From Prorocentrum cordatum (taxonomy: Eukaryota > Sar > Dinophyceae > Prorocentrales > Prorocentraceae), in assembly GCA_963575745.1 (NCBI GenBank), contig CAUYUJ010014194.1, forward strand, positions 633,501-697,500: a stretch of DNA of 64,000 nt, read 5' to 3'. Made by a program: the position numbers and the translations under genes. Of the stretch, positions 21,855 to 32,879 are shown piece by piece; position 1 is the first letter of the stretch; every line of letters begins with the position of its first letter. The notes below the pieces were generated by a model. That model was not told where the DNA came from. It saw nothing but the letters and a program-made list of their open reading frames with translations, and did not search any database.

Positions 21855-22640
21855 GATGATGATGCTGATGGTGTCCCAATGAAGATGATGATGCTGTTGA
21901 TGATGGTGTCGATGATGATGATAGTGTCCCGATGACGAGGATGATGATGCTCATGCTGATTATGTTGATGATGATGACGATGATGGTGTCCCGATGATGA
22001 TGATGATGATGATGGGAACGATGGTTATCATGATGATGATGCTGATTCCGATGATGTTGGTGATGATGAAATTGATGGAAATGGTGTCCTGGCGATAATT
22101 ATGTTGATGATGATGATGATGTTGATGATGATTATGGTGTCCCAATGATGATGCTGATGATGATGGTGATGGTGATGATGATGATGATGCTGGTGATGCT
22201 GATGGTGTCCCGATGGTGATGATAATGATAATGACGATGTTGATGATGCTGTTGCTCATGATGATGACGGTGCCCCAATGATGATGACGTTGATGATGAT
22301 GATGATGATGATGTCGATGATGATGATGCGATGATCCTGATGATGATGGTGTCCCGAGGATGATGGCGATGTTGATGATAATGTTGATGCTGAGACCGAT
22401 GGTGATCATGATGGTGTCCCGATTATGATGGTGATTATGATGATGTTGCTGATCGTGATGATGACGATGACTGTGTCCCGATGATGATGATGTTGATGAT
22501 GAGATGATGATGGTGATGATGATGATGTTGTCCCGATGATGATGATGACGTTGATGATGATGTTAATGGTGATGATGACGGTGCCCTCATGATGATGACG
22601 ATGTTGGTGATGATGTTGATGTTGATGGTGTTGATGATGA
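21758..22640. repeat. GAT-rich minisatellite with GGTGTCCCGATGAT motif
   Basis: (GAT)n runs are punctuated by GGTGTCCC(A/G)ATGA at 30-60 bp intervals, so a higher-order unit built on GAT triplets was amplified and then diverged. Confidence 0.88.
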
Positions 22641-22885
22641 TAATGATGATGACGTTGATTGTGAGAGCGATTGTGATATCGATGGTGAGATCGATATTGA
22701 GACCGAATGTGAGATCGATTGTGTGATCGATTGTCAGATCGATTGTGAGATCAATTGTGAGAGCGATCGAATGAGATAGATCGAGTGAGATCGATTGTGA
22801 GATCGATCGAGTGAGATCGATCGAGCGAGACCGATAGTGAGATCGATACTGAGATCGATAGTGAGACCGATCGAGTGAGACGTTG
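22640..22885. repeat. GTGAGATCGATT 10-12 bp satellite
   Basis: Repeats of (T/C)GAGATCGAT with GTGAGACCGAT and CGAGTGAGAT variants. Very rich in GATC/ATCGAT palindromes. Confidence 0.9.
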
Positions 22886-22924
22886 TTTCCCCCCCCGAAC
22901 CTCCTTATCACCCGAAGGGTGGTC

Positions 22925-23015
22925 GTATAGGTACGGCTATAGGGCTATAGGGTTATAGTGCTATAGGGATATATGGCGATTGGGCTACTGGGCTATAGGA
23001 TACAGGGCTATTGGG
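22925..23015. repeat. GGGCTATAG 9-10 bp satellite
   Basis: Tandem GGGCTATAG, GGGTTATAG and GGGCTATTG units, about 9 copies. Confidence 0.85.
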
Positions 23016-23017
23016 CT

Positions 23018-23200
23018 AGGCACCCCCGGGCACCCGGGCACCCCTGGGCACCCGGGCGCCCCCGGGCACCCCCGGGCACCCGGGCACCCAGCCCCGGCCA
23101 CCGAAATCGGCCACACACCTAGGCACCCGGGCACCCCCGGGAACCCCCGGGCACCCGGGCACCCGGGCACCCGGCCTTGGCCACCGAAATCGGCCGCTCA
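23018..23200. repeat. CCCGGGCAC repeat with higher-order unit
   Basis: GGCACCCCCGGGCACCC short repeats are organised into two larger copies, each ending GGCCACCGAAATCGGCC (about 23095-23115 and 23178-23195). Confidence 0.88.
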
Positions 23201-23277
23201 CCTCACCTCAGCTTTATATCCGCTAGGACCCCTACAGAGGCAAGCTCTAATTGGGGAAAAAATAAGCACCGATGTCA

Positions 23278-23534
23278 TCACACAAGCCACTGCAGTAGCC
23301 AAAACCAATAGAGCCCTACGCACAAAGGCGACAACAGCGGGACACCACCACAATCAGCCAGGGGATTCCGTGGACTACCACCGCCTGGCCACTGCCAAGG
23401 ACGACTGGGGTGGATAGAACGGGCCATGTCCCATCGCCCGCAAGTGCCCTGACTGCGGCCAGTCAGCGGCGCAGGTCGGCGGTCCGGAAGTCTTGGTGCA
23501 GCGCCCAGACTTACGACGCACATGATGCATTGAA
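23278..23534 (+). pseudogene. copia integrase C-terminal part, with nonsense codons
   Basis: Reads HHHNQPGDSVDYHRLATAKD then DWGG and a TAG at 23415-23417, followed by NGPCPIARKCPDCGQ. In intact relatives the TAG position is Trp (GGWNGP). A second stop, TGA at 23523-23525, precedes CIELLMVREIG. The SH3-like end of integrase helps DNA binding during insertion. Confidence 0.75.
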
Positions 23535-24610
23535 TTGCTGATGGTCCGCGAGATCGGCTTGGATACTACGGCAATGCGAACCGCATTGGCCTTCATCGCG
23601 AGCTTGCCTGCGGGGAATCTTGCTGTGGTCTTGGGCTACCTGCCGACCAAGCAGGGGAATTTGCGGATGAGTACAGCGAGTCGGCTCTCGCCCAGAGTAC
23701 ACGTTACTTTGCGCCTCCCCATCGGGGACTATGAAAGACTGGATAGCATTGCACATGTACGTTTGCCTCAAAGCATCCGCGGGTTACTGGCAACACCCTG
23801 CGCTGGCAGCTGCCCCCTGGCATGCTATGACAACGACATTGCGCCGACTTTCACTGTGGCGAATCAGAAGGTGCCGCTCTTAATCTGTTCGACATCACTG
23901 GCGCCGCGCGGGCGCGAATCATCCAGCGCCTCAACTAATCAAAACCTTGAGCGGGCTTCGATGTGGATCTTAGAAAGTTTGAGGGCTTGGCGAACGCGCC
24001 AGCGTCGGGCGGCCACGCCCATGAGGGGGGTCGACCTCCGGCGCTGGCCGCACTTGACGGCGCGCCACCGACGATTGCTGAATAACCAGAAACGGATCTG
24101 GAAGCACGCATCATGGACGCGTGGCACGTAGAGCTCCAAGAGGAAAACAGAATTGCTCGAGACCCCCTTATGGGAGTTCCTGCGCTCTGTGCCCTCCGAA
24201 ATTGTTACCGATCACCGCGCATTCGCGGCTGTGGCGAGTGAAGAGCAAGGACACTTGCGAGAAATAGGTTATGACCGAAACCATAGCGCCGACGAAACCG
24301 TTCTGGCGCCTCGGGCCACCGAATGCGACGGGACTCGCGATTTCGCTTCGGGCGACCACGGTCAGCATGTTGAGTTGTTCTACCCGAGCAAGGCCGGAGC
24401 ACGGTTATGCTTTATTGCCAACATGGCTAAGGTTGCTCTACCGGAGCAACAGTACGAGTCACTACGCAGCGACCAAGCAACCACAGTTCGCGCATATATC
24501 TCAGCCGCAGCTAAGGAGCTGCGGTCGTCAAGGATGTTGACCTATTGACGCGGGCAGGAAGTCGTGCCAACTCGACAGATCTACCCGCGGCTTTACACAC
24601 TGAACTGAAT
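23535..24610 (+). pseudogene. copia pol linker region, frameshifted
   Basis: LMVREIGLDTTAMRTALAFI and ASLPAGNLAVVLGYLPTKQG are strongly copia-like. The frame shifts at about 23877, where the next phase reads ALNLFDITGAARARIIQRLN and then stops. Farther on, VELFYPSKAGARLC and LPEQQYESLRSDQA (24370-24540) and HTELNIWYDNKCFM continue the same polyprotein. This is the acidic, weakly conserved region between integrase and RT. Confidence 0.72.
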
Positions 24611-25225
24611 ATATGGTATGATAACAAATGCTTCATGTAGGCACGACATCAATAATGCTACCAATATCATGACCTCTAGATACGTGCACAAGTGGAAGTT
24701 TGTCGAAGACGACAAAGGCGAAATTAAACGAACAACTGGACTGCGCCATGTCCTTCGTGGCTCTATGGATGTCGAAGCATTCGACGTAGAAGTCTTCTCA
24801 GTCACAGCTCGCCGAGCAAGCTAGAGATTGCTCGCCCGCGCGGCCGCGTGCGCGGAACAGTGGATCATGGCGCCCATGGACACCGATAAGGCTGTCTTTA
24901 AAGGTCTGGCCTATCGTGGGTTGGCAGAAGTCACTGGACAGAAAGTGCGCATGGTTTGCGTTTCTCTCTCACCGGGTTCAGCCTCGGCGCTGCGAACATT
25001 GCCCGGCTTCTCGTCCCATGGCGAATCAAAGCGCTGTCTACAGTGGCTTGAACCAGGCACAGGTACCAAAGACGCCCCCAGGGCATTCTCTTTGAAGCTC
25101 AGATCCATCACGGGATTATCCGGGCTATGATTTACGTCATATGAATGAAGAATTGGAGACGTGCCCAAGCCTCCTAACAGCCAAGCACGTCGATGATATA
25201 CACACGGCAGGAGTGAAGGACACCA
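24611..25225 (+). pseudogene. copia reverse transcriptase, decayed
   Basis: Begins NATNIMTSRYVHKWKFVEDD (about 24649-24708), then GLRHVLRGSMDVEAFDVEVF. The first catalytic segment reads MDTDKAVFKGL with its Asp retained (about 24876-24908). The active-site box HVDD at about 25186-25197 is also present. The Asp residues are intact, yet the frame is broken at 24822-24825 (TAG), near 25128 and after HVDD. It would copy element RNA inside a virus-like particle. Confidence 0.9.
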
Positions 25226-26370
25226 TTGACCAGCATGTCAAATGTGCAAGGTATGCTTGGCGCATGCAAACTGAACAAACACTGTTACATTTACTACGCC
25301 GTTCGATGCACTGAGGCCGAGGACGACCACGTCCAGCTAGATCGGGATGAACACATCAAACAGCTTCGCCCGATACAACACCCAGAACTTACGGTCGCTG
25401 TAGCGGAAGACACGGCAACGAAGATCGCATCCGAAATGGTCGTCAATTTACGCGGCGCCTTGGCGCATGCATTAATCACTCAGGCGCGCGTGCGTGGCAT
25501 CTGCGCACCGCGCGCAGGATGCCGCAGGCCTCCAAGTACGAAGACTCAACGCTGTCACGCGCAGACTTTAGCAAGGTCCAATGAGCATAATCTATCAATG
25601 CGTGACTCCGACAGGAGAAGTGAACCTTCACACTGATTCAGGATATCGTCGCCCTAATGGGGGCGACGATGACGAAGTAATAGGAATATGGCATCCGATG
25701 GGCCAACCTTTCACTGCGCCGACACGCGCCTAATGGCAAGGCAGTCGTACATCTGATCGGTGCACGCTGCAAGTCGCAGCGCTTGCAGGTGCGTTCCAGC
25801 TACTCAGCTGAAACACTGGCAGCCGTTTATAATCCTGAGGACTGCTACCCTACCAGAGTTACGCGACATGTGCTAAAAGCTGGGCCCCCAACGCCCACTC
25901 AACTTAAGAACATTATGGAGTTGGGTGGTCTCGGCGTTATGGCAATCCTTGCCATGGGCGCTGAGTCGGTCTGTAAACCTATGTCAAGTACGGTCTTGCA
26001 GAAGCCGACCGAATGCACCCTGCTGGGGCGCATCTGCTGGATAAGACACATGATGGGCCCGATTATAGTCCATAGCGCACAGTGGTGTGATACACGAGAC
26101 ATGACCGCTGGCGGCCATGCCAAGGGGCGCATCGATCGCGCGTCATTGCTGCAAGTGATGGAGGACAACCAGTTCTTCAAGTACGAAGTAAAGAAGTACA
26201 TGCCACATCGAGGCAAGAAAGACAGCGCCAACATCGGGGTGCAGGGGTGCCCTATTCAGGTCCAGCAGATACTGAGGACGACTACTCAAACGCAGACAAG
26301 TAGGCATCCTCTCCCAGACCTCGGCATGTCTACCTACCGCGTGGTTATCCTCGCCCGGCCACGGGCGTAG
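25226..26370 (+). pseudogene. copia RT end and RNase H, decayed
   Basis: Segment 1 (25226-25636) reads LGACKLNKHCYIYYAVRCTE and QLRPIQHPELTV, the end of RT. Stops follow between 25570 and 25760. Segment 2 (25783-26370) is RNase H: VRSSYSAETLAAVYNPEDCY, CTLLGRICWIRHMMG, then QWCDTRDMTAGGHAKGRIDR. The Glu of SAETLAA and the Asp of CDTRDMTA are kept. RNase H would remove the RNA strand. Confidence 0.88.
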
Positions 26371-26951
26371 ACACCCATAGCTCCGCAGCTACCACGAGTG
26401 CCAGGGCACTGGCATTGTTCTTTCTTATGTTTAGAAGGGTGTTGACAGCGTGTTAATATCCCCTCGCACACTGCGCGCTTCGACGTCCGTCCCAATGGCT
26501 GGACGTCCCCCTTGAAGTGTCTGAGGGTATCCACGTGGGTTTAACCGTGACTACCCATGATCGTTTGTGGCTGGTCGCGGCAGTGCGTCGTGGCCCGCCC
26601 GGGTGCTCTGCGTTTCTGTTCCGTGCTTTGATGATGTATGCCGTTGGGGATGTTGAAACGCAACTTCCTGGTCCTCCTTATTTCTCTGACTTACTTAATC
26701 AGGAATTGGATCTAGCGTTCGGCCCCTCCCTTTCCGACTTTAAACGAGGTTTAAAGAGAGACTGTATAGCGAACGCCATGATCGACGCTGTCTTGGCTCA
26801 AGACTGCGCAGTCCTATTTGCTAGGTGGACGACCCTGTGCGCCTCTATCTGCGGACCATGGCATCGGACAAAGGCCGCGTTCATTTATGATGCATCTCCC
26901 GATCCCACGGCTTCTCTCTCACCTCTCTTCTTGCTTGCAATCGAGGGGTGA
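26300..26951 (+). pseudogene. Putative copia C-terminal tail
   Basis: A single frame is open from about 26300 to TGA at about 26949 except for one TAA at 26454-26456. It lies +2 relative to the RNase H frame, so one shift would connect them. It reads ATTSARALALFFLMFRRVLT before the stop, and DLLNQELDLAFGPSLSDFKR and LFARWTTLCASICG after it. No enzyme motif was seen. Alternatively TGTTGACAGC at 26450 could begin a 3' LTR, preceded by AGAAGGG. Confidence 0.45.
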
Positions 26952-28940
26952 GTTGTGGGGCGCCTCGATGCGTCGCCGACGTTATCGTAAGAGTAGGGTT
27001 CCCAGCTTGTTCCCTCATGGCCAAGCCCTGCGCCCTCCCTTTGCACTCGTGACCCCTGGGCCTCGACCCAGCGGCGCAGCGGGCAAGGCCGTCTGCGGAC
27101 CAAGGCCAGCGCCGCCGGCACTGGCAATGCTGTTTGCGTCCTCTAGATCGCCCATGATTCGAAGCGTTTCGCCTTCCCCCTCAGAGGATCAATCTCACGA
27201 CGTGGGTCGATGCTTGTCCCTGGCAACAAGGGGGCGAATGTACCCCCGGCCCACCAGGGAAGGAACCTCCAGGAGACAACCCAGTGAGTCCCCCTCGAGG
27301 CAGGCCCCCTTGAGGCGGCGTTCCGAGCAGCGGCGCGTGTCGGGCGCATGCGGGTATCTTTTTTTCGAGCGGGGCTCCGAACGAGCACGCGGATGCATTG
27401 CCGGCGTTTGACTCGGCCGGTCCGTCGTTTGCTCTGCGGAGTAGGCGGCCAGGCTCTCAACAAACCTTGCATTAGCGTGTCGGGAGAAGTGTCGGCGCGC
27501 GCATGACGCGTGACGTCACCTGAATTCCACCCTCCCTGCCGCTGGACCACGCGCGGGGGTGGCGCCGCTACTTGCGCGGGCCATTCCGTTCCGCCTCTAC
27601 GAAACGAATGCGCGTTAGCAGCCGGGTCTTTAAAGTGAGACGACGCCGCCTTGCGCCGCGAATCCGCGCTAACCCGCTGGAGTTTGAAATCAGTCGTGGC
27701 GCAGAGGAGAGGCGCGCCCGCCGCGTTCGCGCCCGCGTTCCTCTCAGCCCTGGAGGAGTTTCGCCAGGGATAGCCCCGCACTCGGCTTGCACGGAATGAA
27801 ACGCCACTTGCCATTGCCACGCGGGTCGTTCTTTTGCTTCCCGATAAAACAGCACGTGCAGGAGGCGTTAAAATGCGCGTCCTGAACGCGAAAGCGATCG
27901 CTTCCGAAACGCGGCGCACGCAACAAACAACAAAATGCGAAATCTGCGTCTCTTCGCCCAGCCGGCGTGCTTGCAGCTGCCCTGGCCGCGCAAAATTGCA
28001 CCCGCTCGCCCGCGCGCGCTGCGCGCTTTTGGTGCGATGCGCGGGGGGCCCTCTTTGAAGACCTGGCTGTAGTTAATGCTTTGGTGCCGCGCTCGGACAG
28101 CTGCTTTGCTGGGCCGCATGGTCTGCCAAGCCGCGCCGCCCGCGCTGGCGAGCGGGGGCGCGAGCTTATCCAGCGAATCGAAAGAAGGGGGGGTGCCGGA
28201 GTCGACCTGTCGTTCGGAGCCATGAACATGCACGGGAAAAGCCCCGGCGTTGGCCTGGAGCTCCGTTGCCACCCCGCTCGCAGGATGTCTCGCGCGGCGC
28301 CCATGAGAGCAGCCCTCGCGGACAAAGCAGCCGTCTGCGTGGATGCCCGGGGAACGTCGCCCCGAGCCGGCGCGAATTGGAGGCCGCGTCGCCCGCGGCA
28401 GAAGCACCGACGAGGGCGCGAGGCAGTCTGGCCGCAGGGCGGGCCGGCGCAGCGGGCGCCTCCGAGGCCCTGGGTTGAGGACGGATGGCCCGCCAACGAT
28501 CTGGCAACGGCGCCGAGAGCAGCTCAGCGCCCCATGGCACCGGGGCGTCTGTCTAGCCAGACAGCGGTTCGCTCAACGAATGCACGCGTGGACCTTGCGC
28601 CCAAACAGCCGCGGAAGGCGGGGGGGCGGGGGCTGGCCGAGAACCCGGAGTGGGAAATTTCATCGGGGGCGAATTGGTCGCCCAGCGGCGGGGGTTCGTC
28701 GCCCGCTCCCTCGATGGGAAGGGCCCGTTCGCCGCGCCTCGCGAGAGCTCTCCAGGGTCGTCAGTGTCGGCCGCGAGCGCCCCCGATGGGATCGGATTGC
28801 GACTTTACATGGGCCCCTGACTTTCGCGTGTCAGGGCGGCCCCAGGGAGCGGGCCCGCACTGGCCATATTGCTTTTGAACGTGCCACAAGTTTCGGCAAC
28901 ATGGAATCCCGGCCCGAGTCCGGGGCGAGCCCGCTGGCCA
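26952..28940. other. GC-rich region, no recognisable gene
   Basis: Very GC-rich with many CGCG motifs. Long frames occur on both strands (for example 27143-27919 and 27744-28496 on minus, 27967-28878 on plus) but none has a recognised domain, and their overlap suggests composition rather than genes. Confidence 0.45.
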
Positions 28941-28945
28941 CCTGG

Positions 28946-29340
28946 CCGCAGGCGTTTTCTGGAGGTCCTTAAAATTCATGATAATTTTGGGATTGAGCCC
29001 GCGCGGGCCTTGCCTCCTACTGGGATGGTCGCAGGTCAGGTTGTCCGGCTCTACTGCGGCGGCGTTGCGTCGCTTGGAGATCTTTAAAATGTGCAATAGA
29101 TTTTGGATCGAGCCCTTGCGGGCCCGGCTCCATCTTCCGGGCGCCGCAGCCCCGCCAGGGCCGCGCGATCGGGGCGCGAGATACTGGACTGGCCCCGCAA
29201 GTCTCATTGACCGCCCGAGGCTTTACATCGGCGGCGCTGAGTCGCCTGGAGATTTCTAAAATTAGCGATGATTTGTGGATGGTGCCCTTGCGGGCCCGGC
29301 GCCTCCTACCAGGCGCCGCGTCCGCGCTTGGGCCGCGCGA
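28946..29340. repeat. Three-copy degenerate tandem repeat
   Basis: GGAG(G/A)T(C/T)(C/T)(T/C)TAAAAT, then a TGATTTTGGAT-like stretch, then GAGCCC..GCGGGCC and CTCCTACCGGG-like sequence, recurs at about 28961, 29077 and 29249. Spacing is uneven (116 and 172 bp) because the last interval contains extra GC-rich DNA. Confidence 0.8.
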
Positions 29341-29759
29341 CCTGCGCGCGCGCTACTCGAATGGCCGCGCGCGCGGTTGTCCACCCGCGGCTCGCCTGAC
29401 CACCCCGACCCCTGGAGTATCGTTATGTCATTTTGTTTTGTTGTCGGCAAGCCTGTGGCCGACCTGAACGGGGCCCGGGCCCTCGCCGCGCAAAAAAGCC
29501 GATGTTTAACAGGGGCGGGGCGCGGCGTCCGTCTCCCGCCCAGGCGATGAAGATGTTTTTTCTCGCGGTCCGCCTGCCGGAGCCGAAGTGGTTAGTCTGC
29601 GACCGGCCCAAACGCGCAGGCCACATGTAAAACGCGCGCGAAGAGCACGGGTCTGTCGCCCGCATGGGGCACGGCGGCCAGCTCGGGCATTGCCGCATAC
29701 AAGATGCCGCGCGAAAGGCTTCTGCCGCTGGCAGGCGCACTAGTCAGAGCACTCCTCCA

Positions 29760-30530
29760 GCCAATGGCTTATGCGCGCAAAGGCTGCGCGGGGTGGCCGG
29801 CCCGTTGTCTTCGGCCATGCGCTGGGCCCGGCCACGCTGGGCGAGCTTCCGGCCCCCGAGCAAGCAGTGGCGGCAGCGGGTGCCCATGATGGACCCGATC
29901 GCCTCCTCGTCGGTCGGCGAGCCCCGGTGCTTGGCGCCGACGAAGGCTTGAACGGCAGACGGCTGATGCCTGCCCGCCATGTTCGCGAGCTCCGACAGCA
30001 TCGCCTCCACGTTGGTCGTATCGCGGCTGTTGTTCCCGCCCTTGCCAGCGCCCAGTGCCTGGCCGGCGTTCTGGCCGAAGGTGTCCGTCGGGTTCTGCCG
30101 TTGCCGCGGGGGCCCTTGCCGCGGCGCCAAGCAGCTTGCTCCCCGGCGCCCCGTTGCGGCCCAATGCCGGGTCCGCGCGCAGGCACTTGTCAGCGGGCCC
30201 ACCCGCCGCGCCCGGCGCGCCCTCGGGGGCGCCGGACGTCGCGGCCGCTGCGACGGGGCCAGGGGGGGCCATCGCGAATGGGGCGACCGCGAGGCGCGAG
30301 AGGCCCAGGGACCAGTCCAAACTGAACTCGGACCGCAGCATGACTGGCCGTTGTTTAGAGGGAGCTGCTGGGAGCCAGGGGGCGACAAATTCTCCAAACT
30401 CGTTGTGCGTGAAGGGGCGGCATGGGAGCCGCGCCAGGGCAATGTCGGGGCTAGCCAGGCAGGCAGTGACCCCCGCGAAGCCCCAGTAGGCCCCTGGGCT
30501 CCTGGAAGCCGACGACGGCCAAAGTTCACC
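29760..30530 (-). CDS. Unrecognised coding-like region crossing the inverted-repeat edge
   Basis: On the minus strand, 30500-30150 reads ALARLPCRPFTHNEFGEFVA and LRSEFSLDWSLGLSRLAVAP in one frame. From about 30110 to 29780 another frame reads DTFGQNAGQALGAGKGGNNS, TTNVEAMLSELANMAGRHQP and GSPTDEEAIGSIMGTRC. Third positions are strongly G/C-biased in the second part. The two frames are offset, so an indel or short intron separates them. The family is not recognised; a gag-like protein is possible. The edge of the 15-kb inverted repeat (30341) falls inside the first part, and a truncated copy occurs at 45230-45423 on the plus strand. Confidence 0.4.
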
Positions 30531-30599
30531 GAAAACGCCCCAAAACGCCCTGCCTCGATCGTCGACGGCCGTGGGAAAAAAACATGTCAACCAGGGGAA

Positions 30600-31850
30600 A
30601 AAAGAGGAGGAGGAGAAGGGGGAAGAAGAGGAGGAGGAGGAGGAGGAGGAGGAGGAGGAGGAGGAGAAGACTACGACGACGTCGACGACGACGACGAACA
30701 CCGACGACGACGACGACGACAAACGGACACCGACGACCACGGACGACCACGACCACGGGCGAACGACGCGACGGACACCGACAACGACGACGGACACCGA
30801 TAACCACAGACGGACACCGATGATTACAGACGACCACGACCGCGGACGACGACAATGACGCCGGACGACGACGACGACGACGACGGACGACGACGACGAC
30901 GACGACGACGACGACAACGGGCGACGACGACAATGACGACGACGACGGACGACGACGACGGACGACGACGTCGGATGATGACGACGGCGAAGACGACAAC
31001 GGCGACGACGAATTCGAAGAGGGGCGACGACGACGATGATGGACGACGACGACGACCACGACGACGGACGAAGACGACGACGACGACGGGAGACGACGGC
31101 GAGCGACGACGAACGGGCGACGACGGGAGACGACGGACGACGACGACGACGACGACGACAACGGACAACGACGGACGACGACGACGACGGTGGACGACGA
31201 CGACGACGGACGACGACGATGGCGGACGACGACGACGACGGACGACGACGATGACGGACGACGACGACGACGTCGGACGACGACGGACGGACGGACGAAC
31301 GGACGACGGACGGCAGCGGACGGCAATGGACGACGACGACGACGACGACGAGAAGAAGAAAAAGGAGGGGGACGGGGGGGGCGACGAGGGGGAAGAGGAG
31401 GAGGAGGAGGAGGAGGAGGAGGAGAAGGAGGAGGAGGAAGAGGAGGAGGAGGAGGGGAGGAAAAACGAGACGACCAGGAGGAGGAGGAGGAGGAGGAGGA
31501 GGGGGGCCGGAGCAGGAGAAGGAAAGGAGGAAAAGAAGGTAAGAGGAGGAAAGGGAGGGAGGAGATGGAGGAGGAGGAGGAGGAGAGGGAGAGGATGAGG
31601 GGAGAGAGAGGAGGAGGAGGAGGAGGAGGAGGAGGAGAAGGAAAGGGAAGGGAAGGAGGAGGAGGAGGAGGAGGAGGAGGGGGGAAGACGAGGAGGAGGA
31701 GGAGGAGGAAGAGGAGGGGGAGGAGGCAGACGACTTTGAGGATAAGCAAAAGGTGGAGGAGGGGAAGGGGGAGGAGCAGGAGGAGGAAAAGCAGGAGGAG
31801 GAGGAGGAGGACACGACGACTCATAGATCCGAGAATGTGTTTTTTTTTTT
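30600..31850. repeat. GGA and GAC triplet tracts, left arm
   Basis: (GGA)n at 30605-30665, a GAC/GACGG-based tract at 30670-31345 with CACCGACGA variants, then (GGA)n at 31370-31815. The GAC tract contains higher-order GGACGACGACGACGG units. Confidence 0.93.
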
Positions 31851-31859
31851 CATTGGTTA

Positions 31860-32130
31860 TCATCCTTCTGAGCTTTTGACTTCGAGGCCCGTCGTCGGGC
31901 CCAGGGGTCATCGAACACGGCTCCAGGGCGAAAAACCACTCCCGGGGGGGCGACCGCGACGGCCCAGAGATCCGACGATTTTTTTTTTTTTTTTTTTTTT
32001 CCCATCTGGAGTTTTTTCTTGGATTTCGCCACGCGGGGCCCGTCGTCGGGCCCGAGGCCATCGAGAGGGGCTTCGGGGCGAAAAAGTACTCCCAGGGAGA
32101 GGGCGGGACCTCTGGGGCCGCGGATTGAAA

Positions 32131-32189
<59 letters not shown>

Positions 32190-32440
32190 CCACAGATCCG
32201 AGGATGTGATTTCTTCATTATGGCGGCCTGTTCTTGGATTTCGGCGCGCGGAGCCCGTCGTCGGGCGCGGGGGCCATTGAAAAGGGTTCAGGGGCGAAAA
32301 ACCACTCCCGGCGAAGGGGCGGGACCTTTGGGCCCGCGGGTCGAAAACGACGACGACGACCGCGACGTCCCAGAGATCCGAGGATGTGATGTTTTCAATC
32401 AGGCGTTGTTTCTTGGATTTTGGCCTGCGGGGCCCGTCGG
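31860..32440. repeat. Tandem unit of about 180-213 bp, left arm
   Basis: Each unit carries CTTGGATTT(C/T), CCCGTCGTCGGGC, CCAT(C/T)GA, GGGGCGAAAAA, ACTCCC, GGGCGGGACCT, a variable (GAC)n and CAGAGATCCGA. Starts are near 32019, 32232 and 32412, with a partial unit before 31980. Poly(T) at 31840-31850 and 31979-32000. Confidence 0.85.
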
Positions 32441-32879
32441 GCACGGATCTCCGGGGGCGACGACGACGCTCGGCAAGCGCTGCCCCCCCCCGGATCCAGG
32501 TCCCCGGAAGCCACCGAAATTATTGAAGGCCCCTGGGGGCCGGAGGGGACAACGCTTGCTCGCGGTCGCGTCGTCGTCGCCGCCGCTGCTGCTGCGGCCG
32601 CCGCCAACGACGCGCCGCCGCCGCCGCCGCCGCACGGCCCGCGCCGCGCGGCGGCGCGCGGCGCGGCCGCCCTGGACGACCGTGGCGGCCTCCTCCGCGA
32701 CCTCGGAGGCCTGGCGCGGGGGGGGGGGGGGGCAGGGGGGGTGGGCGCAGGAGGGGGGCGAAGGTGCAAACGAGATCATTTGGCGGTTCTGGCGGCGTTG
32801 CCTAGCAAACGGGAGGTTGCATTTGAGACGCGTTTTGTTCCTCATCTCCAAGGATGGGGGGGGCAGGAGCACGGGGCAA

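Larger units (their letters stand above)
23270..26951 (+). mobile_element. Ty1/copia retrotransposon relic, 3' two thirds of pol
   Basis: The order is integrase C-terminal part, linker, reverse transcriptase, RNase H and C-terminal tail, the copia arrangement. Wording and motif spacing closely match copia polyproteins common in dinoflagellates as I know them. Gag, protease and the integrase core are missing; satellite DNA abuts the 5' side at about 23200. Multiple nonsense codons and frameshifts show it is dead. No long terminal repeat pair was found. Confidence 0.88.

Noticed and set aside
26443-26470. 3' LTR start at TGTTGACAGC with a purine tract
   Set aside because: No second copy in the window, and the region is better read as a continuous frame; kept only as an alternative.
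26795-26815. TTGGCTCAAG inside the copia tail
   Set aside because: Ten-base match within a coding-like frame; the upstream leader bases are absent.
27143-28878. Several 200-300 codon frames in GC-rich DNA
   Set aside because: They overlap on both strands, lack domains, and stop-poor frames are expected at this GC content.
29769-32193. 681- and 555-codon minus-strand frames
   Set aside because: Mostly translation of TCC/GTC tracts (poly-Ser, poly-Val, poly-Arg). Only the segment near 29.76-30.53 kb was kept as coding-like.
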